DNA of 64,000 nucleotides from Maratus speciosus (taxonomy: Eukaryota; Arthropoda; Arachnida; Araneae; Salticidae), in the NCBI GenBank assembly GCA_963932465.1, contig OZ010789.1:598639968-598703967 (forward strand), read 5' to 3'. Below are positions 58,075 through 64,000 of this stretch, piece after piece (the stretch's first letter is position 1; every line of letters starts with the position of its first letter). A program made the translations under genes and the position numbers. Under the pieces are notes generated by a model. It was given only the letters and a program-made list of their open reading frames with translations. It did not search any database and had not been told where the DNA came from.

Positions 58075-60311
58075 CATGATTTTCTTTTGCATAATCATTT
58101 GTATATGTTTCTCACTTCTATTGGTCCAATGATTTTCTCACATTTACGCACATTCCTTCATGGCGTAGCAATTTCACATTTGTAACGTTAAACCTCAAAA
58201 TGAGAGTCGATTTGTTACGTTCTAACAACCGCACAGGATAAAGAGTTAAAACGGAATGACTTTTGATCAATCTTTATATATTAATTTCAGTATTCTTCAG
58301 TTTGACACAGATCAATCCCATTTATTGACGACGACAAATTTTAAACTTATTCTATTCGAAATATATGAGCTACCTTTGTATACAAATGTTTTTAATTTAG
58401 TTTTAGGGTTATTATACTTAATAAGTTACTGTATTAATCTTTCGTGTGTGTTTTCGGAGCACTCCGTAAATTAATATATATATATATTATGTTATGTTAT
58501 TAAAATCAATTAATGCAGATAGACGCTGTCTGTTGTTTACATAATTATTTTTGATTAAAAATTGTTAGACGCTATTTAAAATGTACAGTAAATGAATCAC
58601 ATTTCCGAAAATTTTCTTTCATAATCATTTACAAAATGCATATAGAAGTAACTCCAATGCTCAAATATGTTTTCTAAATATAACTTTCTTCGAAAATCTT
58701 TTCAATTAATTAATTTATCGAATTTTGATTTAAGTTTATGAAAAGCGGTTAAAATTTAAAATTTATACATTACTCGAAATGGCATTATTCTGTTTCGAAT
58801 TAATGATTAAGATTGCCTTTGAAATTTAAATTTTCAAATATTAATTTAAATATAACCGATGATTTTTAAATCCCATAATTTACTTTTCAAAATTTAAGGA
58901 TAAAATATTAGTACCACAAGAAACATTAATTTGCTTTTGATATCATGTATGATTAATACTTTTAAAATAAAAAGCCGGTGGGATAAATATTTCATTGAAA
59001 TAGAAAATATTCTGGAATATTTTTACAAAGCTTACATCGGTTATATTACCATCCATTCAGTCTTCTTTATACAATTTCCTTAAAAGTAACAATGGAAAGT
59101 AAGTCTATTGTTATTGAAATGTTTATCATTGCAGAAATTTAAAAATCTACGTCAAACATATTTTCTATAGTTATTTTTTACATTTGTTAAATGTATGTCA
59201 AGATAATTTCATTACAATCTGAAATAAAAAAGCGAAATAATTCTTTTAGAAACGGACAAGTTCGGTGTTACCATGATTTATAACTGAATTCATCATCCTT
59301 ATTATGTAGAATCTTTACAATAATTAAAATCCCATTCGAAACCAGACAAAAGAGAAGATTTAACTTCTTTACTGTTTAATCTATTTCCATTTATAAGAAT
59401 TACAAGTGCATATTGAAGGAAAAAACTTCCATTTTAAAATTTCAGTTTAAATATATATGTTTTGAAAAATAGTTTCTCAAGGTAATTTTCTTTATACTTT
59501 CATCGATGTAAAAACAAGTTAATTAAAATTATTATAATACAATTTCAGAATATTATTCAAAACTTTCAAAGTAATTTTTGCATATGCGTAAGATTCTAAC
59601 AATCATTCAGTGTCTTTATATTTATTATTTTCTTATATGGTCGTAATAAACTAAAATATGAGTATCGAGTAAACTGGAAATCGTTCATATTAATCCTATC
59701 ATTAAGTGGAAACCGAACAAATCACAGGCGGAAAGTTTAAAATAATTATTTATAAGGTCTCTAAAACGAACTTTGTGAAATATGAGTTACTATTTGGAAA
59801 ACACATTCTATACATTTCGAATACATTTAGCAGATTTCTTTCAGGATATTTCTAATAAAGGGAAAGCGTTCACTTCTTGTTATCCTAGTCCTTGTTAAAA
59901 ATAGGCACATCAGTATAAACAAAATGCACTCTATTTGAATGTTATTTTATTGACTTACAATAGCTAGGAGTATTGACTTCTTAATTTAAAAGAAAAGAAC
60001 TGTACTCATTTTTTTTTTCTGTATGTAATTCCCATTTATATAACTTCAATGTTATATAGATGTGTTTTTAAGAATGCGTCCATACTAAATAACTCTGCCA
60101 TAAGAACTAAAAATAGCACGTGACGCATATAGTCACACGCGGATTCCATAAATTCCCCATAATATATAGTTTGTTAAGTTAGAACAGCGCAACTATTATA
60201 TTTGAAAAATATTGGAAGAAATATTTTCATAATTTGCATATAGGTTTATTAAACAATTTCCTTTGAAATCAAAACTACGTAAAATGAAATTTATTTATAT
60301 TAATTCACAAT
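58075..60311. other. AT-rich stretch without recognised features
   Basis: Long non-coding interval with scattered A/T runs and a TA microsatellite near 58474-58488. The 72-codon frame at 58256 has no recognisable content. Confidence 0.6.
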
Positions 60312-60600
60312 AATAGGGATTAAACCATGATTAGTGACATTTTACAATTATTGTAATAGGGCTTGTGAAGCAGAAATGGAAATTTATTTAGCGTTGTGTA
60401 TCACTGACTTAATTACATGTCCAAATACTTCAAAAGCATTCAAATATACCAGAGTATACTTGTGAGAACCTCTGTTGAAAATTTTTTCTTCATTTCTTTT
60501 ATAGGGATTAAACCATGATTAGTGACATTTTACAATTATTGTAATAAGGCTTGTGAAGGAGAAAAGGAAATTTATTTGGATTTGTCTATCACTGAGTTTT
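60312..60600. repeat. short direct duplication
   Basis: 60312-60390 (AATAGGGATTAAACCATGAT onward) is repeated at 60503-60580 with a few changes, giving a spacing of about 191 bp. Confidence 0.85.
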
Positions 60601-60929
60601 CAAGTTAAAATACCTCCTACAGTGAGTTTATAAATATATTTTTCTTATTATAAAATCAGCCTCCATTGAAAAAAACAAATCGTAATTTGTGCATCAAACG
60701 TGGCAAATGAGGTGCGGTCGTACTATAACTAATTTTAGAAATATTCTGATCTTGGTAAATAGCAGTTGCACTCTTATGCAAAAATGCATGAATACAAAAT
60801 TTATTTCAATTATATATATTAAATTCAGTTATACGGGAATTATATGACACCATCTTAAATAGTATGTAATCTCCATAGCAACATAGAATCATTGCCTATC
60901 ATGTGATATTGATTTAATTACGTGTGATA

Positions 60930-61622
60930 AAAATATAATTGTACGGTCCATAGACTAGCGCAAATTTGGTTATTCTTAGATGGGAATGAATTAATCAATT
61001 TGAGTATAGGTCTTTAATCAGTTACTTGAAGCGGAATAAGATATATTGCTGGATTATGGATGCTTCCAAACAAAATATGGACTTTATTCTATCGGATTTA
61101 TGTCCATAAAGTTTGCACATATCAGCTGTTATTTCATATTTAATGTCGCAAAGAACTGTGTATTTTCTTTACAATTTTCAGTTTTAACATAGAAAAAGTT
61201 ATATGATAAAGCACGATTAAGCTCAATTTTTGATATGATTAAATAGTTTAGATTATTACCTTTTAGTTCCAATTTAATTTGTTTGCCCTTAGGTGCCCTC
61301 TCAGTTTTTAGAACTGTTTTTAGCTTATTATGTCTAAATATATATATTTTTTTTAATCTAGTTCAAATACTATATTCTTTTTACCAAAGACAGCAGAATT
61401 TAAGTTAGCCACATAAATAAGCTTTTGCATCATTATGCAACGGCAACAAAATTTAAAATTTGACGAAAATGTGAATGTGGTAGAAAATATTTTATTCATA
61501 TATGAAAATTACAATGTAGAGCACATGAAGTTTTGCAAGAGCGAAATGTTTAAATTTATGACCAAATTTGGACAAAAATTGTCAGCTGTATGTAGATATT
61601 TCAGGACAAAATTATTTAAAAT
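60930..61622 (+). repeat. 1-kb dispersed repeat, copy 2, left part
   Basis: Same as 55200-55890. Interrupted after TTTAAAAT at 61622. The frame at 61435-61659 is shared in part with copy 1, where it is broken. Confidence 0.85.
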
Positions 61623-63679
61623 GAGGTTAGTTGGGGGCAACTGGGCCAAGATTTTATAATGTGACTCTGGAGCTTCTGACAATTCAGCTTCAAAAAGCTC
61701 TTGTTCATCTGAATTAAAGTCTGAACTTCTTTAAATGTGTTCAGTTAGGTTCCCTCTATCAGACAGAAATGCTCAAAATTACATTTTAATATTTAAAAAT
61801 ATAAAAATATGCATATTTCATCTCTCTTTCCTCATGGGTCCAGTTGCCCCATAAAAATGGGGTAAGTGGACCAGAAGGGTCTATGTTCCACACGCGTTTA
61901 TTTTTTTTCATATGGGATATCAGGTCCTGTTTGAAAAAGTGTAAACAACTTTAAAAAATTTAAACCAGACAGATCATGCAAATTATGTGTGAATAAAGAG
62001 CTTTGTAAGAGAAACCTTCGCTGTCAATGCGTCTAAAAAAAGCACTAAAAGTGAAAATATTAGATTAATTTATACCAAAAACATAAAAATTAAGTAAGTA
62101 CTTATGTAGTTTAGTATATAGGTAATAAGTATAAAAGTCACATGTGTATTTTAAGGAAAAAATAACAAGGTAACTGTAAGGCTCGCATTAACTTTAATAT
62201 TTGCGAAGCACGGTTATTGGCGGTCGCCAAACAGTGAATTCTCGCCAAGGCAGAACTATTCGAACTGGAACAGGGAGCAGTGGCCGTGGAGATCATGGAG
62301 TGAGAGGATGGAGTGAAAATCAGTGGTGTGTCGCCCTGATTGTTTTTGATAACTTCGGCATCTTAATGTCTTTGTGAAGTAGCATAAAATATCCAAAAGT
62401 TAATGTTATAGTATTCGTTGTGTGTGTGTGTGTTTGTCATATTAATAAACAAGTGTTCGTCAATCCGGCAGTCCTTATTTTAGCAGTGTGTTATTCATTT
62501 AAGCATCCCAGGTGCTATTTAAGGTAACAAATGAGAAACCTTTTACTAAGGTTAAGAAGATAATCAAAGAGAAATCTTTTTACAAAAAAGGTAATAAGAA
62601 ATATAGGAGAAAAAGTTTTACTAAGTTATGGACAAACGGCTATGTAAGTACTTAAGTACTTTATCTGTTCCAGGGCTCTCATTATATAGGGAAAATTTTA
62701 TTGTTTCTAGCAGAACCCTTAATGAGTTACCTTCATGATCATTTTATTTAACATATTCTAAAGAAAGGTGCGATGAAGATATTATTTTTAAAATAGTGGT
62801 AGGAACAATAAAAGTTTCCCTATAGAATACGACCCCAGTATATCGTACAATTTCAAGGTTTGCCTACCTCACTTTCAGGGGCAAGGTACTTGCATACGTA
62901 AAATGTTGAAATAATTTAATGGCAACAGTATTTATAAGAGAATCTATTTGAAAACAAGTAAAAGTATATTTTCGCGTACTTAATAAAGATGAAATTTTCA
63001 TTATAAAATTCCGATGCCAATGTGGCAATTAGAATTAAAATTATGTGATATCATAACGACCTCACCGCCTCTCAAGGGCTCAAGAAATTTGGTTTGATAC
63101 CACCCAATATTCTTTTTTAAATTTTTATTACGTAAGTTTAATATGATATTCTATAATTTCTTTATTATGAGAAAAAACAATGGAGAAATTTACTTCCCGT
63201 AGTAAGAGAAACTCAAAAAAACTATTTATAACTATTGGGGTAACTGGATCCAGCATGGTCGAGTTACCCCGGATACATGTCCCAGTTACCCCATTCTTGA
63301 AAAATTTATGGGGTAACTCGGACACCGGGCTTACATTTGAAACGAAGTAAATATGTATAGATACCTAATAATATTAATGTAGTTATATGTCTAATCTTTA
63401 AAAAAAAAAGATTGTTTAATAAAAGTACTTACCGTATTTTAATAAAAAGCCGTGGAAGTTCAACCAAATGGACGTTGTTTTTTAAAAAAGAAACCTAAAA
63501 TTTTGACAACCTAACACAGCAAAGTGAGAGTTATGATTGAGTTGACACACGTTATTTTAGGAATTAGAGATTAAGGTGCATTGTTCACAAAAGCTAAAAC
63601 TTAAAAAAACATCAGCAGTTTTTTATAAAATAGCCTATGGCCCAGTTACCTCGTGGGTCCAGTTACCCCAACAAACCTT
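61623..63679. mobile_element. 2.06-kb insertion rich in GGGGTAACTGG words
   Basis: The ends GAGGTTAGTTGGGGGCAACT and, as complement, AAGGTTTGTTGGGGTAACTG are imperfect inverted repeats. Copy 1 at 55890 gives the empty site TTTAAAATATATTAC. At least eight further copies of GGGGTAACTGG or its complement lie near both ends (about 61840-61880 and 63230-63320, 63645-63670), in both orientations. The middle contains a GC-richer tract at 62190-62340 and a GT run at 62418-62432. No transposase is recognised. Subterminal repeated words could be transposase binding sites. Confidence 0.75.
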
Positions 63680-64000
63680 ATATTACATGGCTGCAAATTT
63701 CGAGTGGTTACAAAATTGATCCAGACAAATTCTCAAAATTTAGATTTTATACAATGCAAAGCATAATGTAGGCATTTTCTCGTGATATCTTATGATTCCC
63801 ATTCTTTACATAAGGTTCCTCTGTGCAGGGATAAATATAAATATACAAGTGAATATACAACACAGTAATTTTCATTAAAGCTTCCAAATGTTTGCCCGTA
63901 TCTCAAATTTTAGAAAAAGAAATTTTAGGATTTGTTATAATAATACAAAAATAGTTTTATCACTTTCGTTTCCATACCGTTAAAAAAGTACCATTAAAAT
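63680..64000 (+). repeat. 1-kb dispersed repeat, copy 2, right part
   Basis: Continues copy 2 after the insertion (ATGGCTGCAAATTTCGAGTG onward) and matches 55895-56220. It runs off the window. Confidence 0.85.

Noticed and set aside
61435..61659. 74-codon frame in the dispersed repeat
   Set aside because: The paralogous stretch at 55750-55890 is interrupted and the frame runs across the insertion border at 61622.

Overview
The window looks like gene-poor, AT-rich eukaryotic DNA, most likely from an arthropod and plausibly a spider or other chelicerate. The clade is an inference from element types: Penelope-like retroelements, Tc1/mariner relatives with TA target duplications, TTAA-flanked elements, Helitrons and a Helentron-type element, and tRNA-derived SINEs. 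I see no convincing intact host gene. The only long clean reading frame is a reverse transcriptase fragment. Other coding traces are broken transposases, a broken Penelope-like element and a decayed multicopy gene.

Layout, left to right. 1-3965: two blocks of a 147-bp satellite, each followed by the same 0.7-kb linker, with a 0.24-kb TCGCCAAA repeat between them. 4121-5826: an element with 0.2-kb inverted ends, carrying a TTAA-flanked insertion (4719-5430). 5971-6560: a composite of three tRNA-like modules between 14-bp target duplications. 8817-9992: reverse transcriptase of a Penelope-like element (minus). 10034-13007: a 3-kb Tc1/mariner-superfamily transposon with 0.8-kb inverted repeats and a once-frameshifted transposase, inserted in a TA microsatellite. 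13494-17930: a second Penelope-like element (minus) with a GIY-YIG endonuclease, split by a Helitron (14366-17022).

18403-19724: a pogo-like element with a foldback MITE inside it. 22213-27194: a 5-kb Helitron with internal duplications and a SINE fragment, followed by a 0.6-kb palindrome and another Helitron 3' end at 29052. 29121-29939 and 30886-31941: two TA-flanked non-autonomous elements; the second interrupts a repeat whose uninterrupted copy lies at 37530-38350. 34295-35301: a TIR element holding a second tRNA-like palindrome with 17-bp target duplications. 39600-41092: a decayed multicopy gene (minus). 42098-45216: a TTAA MITE and two SINEs. 46193-49314: a probable TTAA element holding a MITE and a Helentron-associated element. 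50469-53318: a TIR element. 54920-58071: a Tc1 transposase pseudogene split by a 2-kb element and by a SINE. 60930-64000: a second copy of a repeat seen at 55200-56200, split by an element full of GGGGTAACTGG words.

The sequence functions as a record of nested transposition. Several insertions can be read precisely because the interrupted target, an empty copy or the target duplication is still present.
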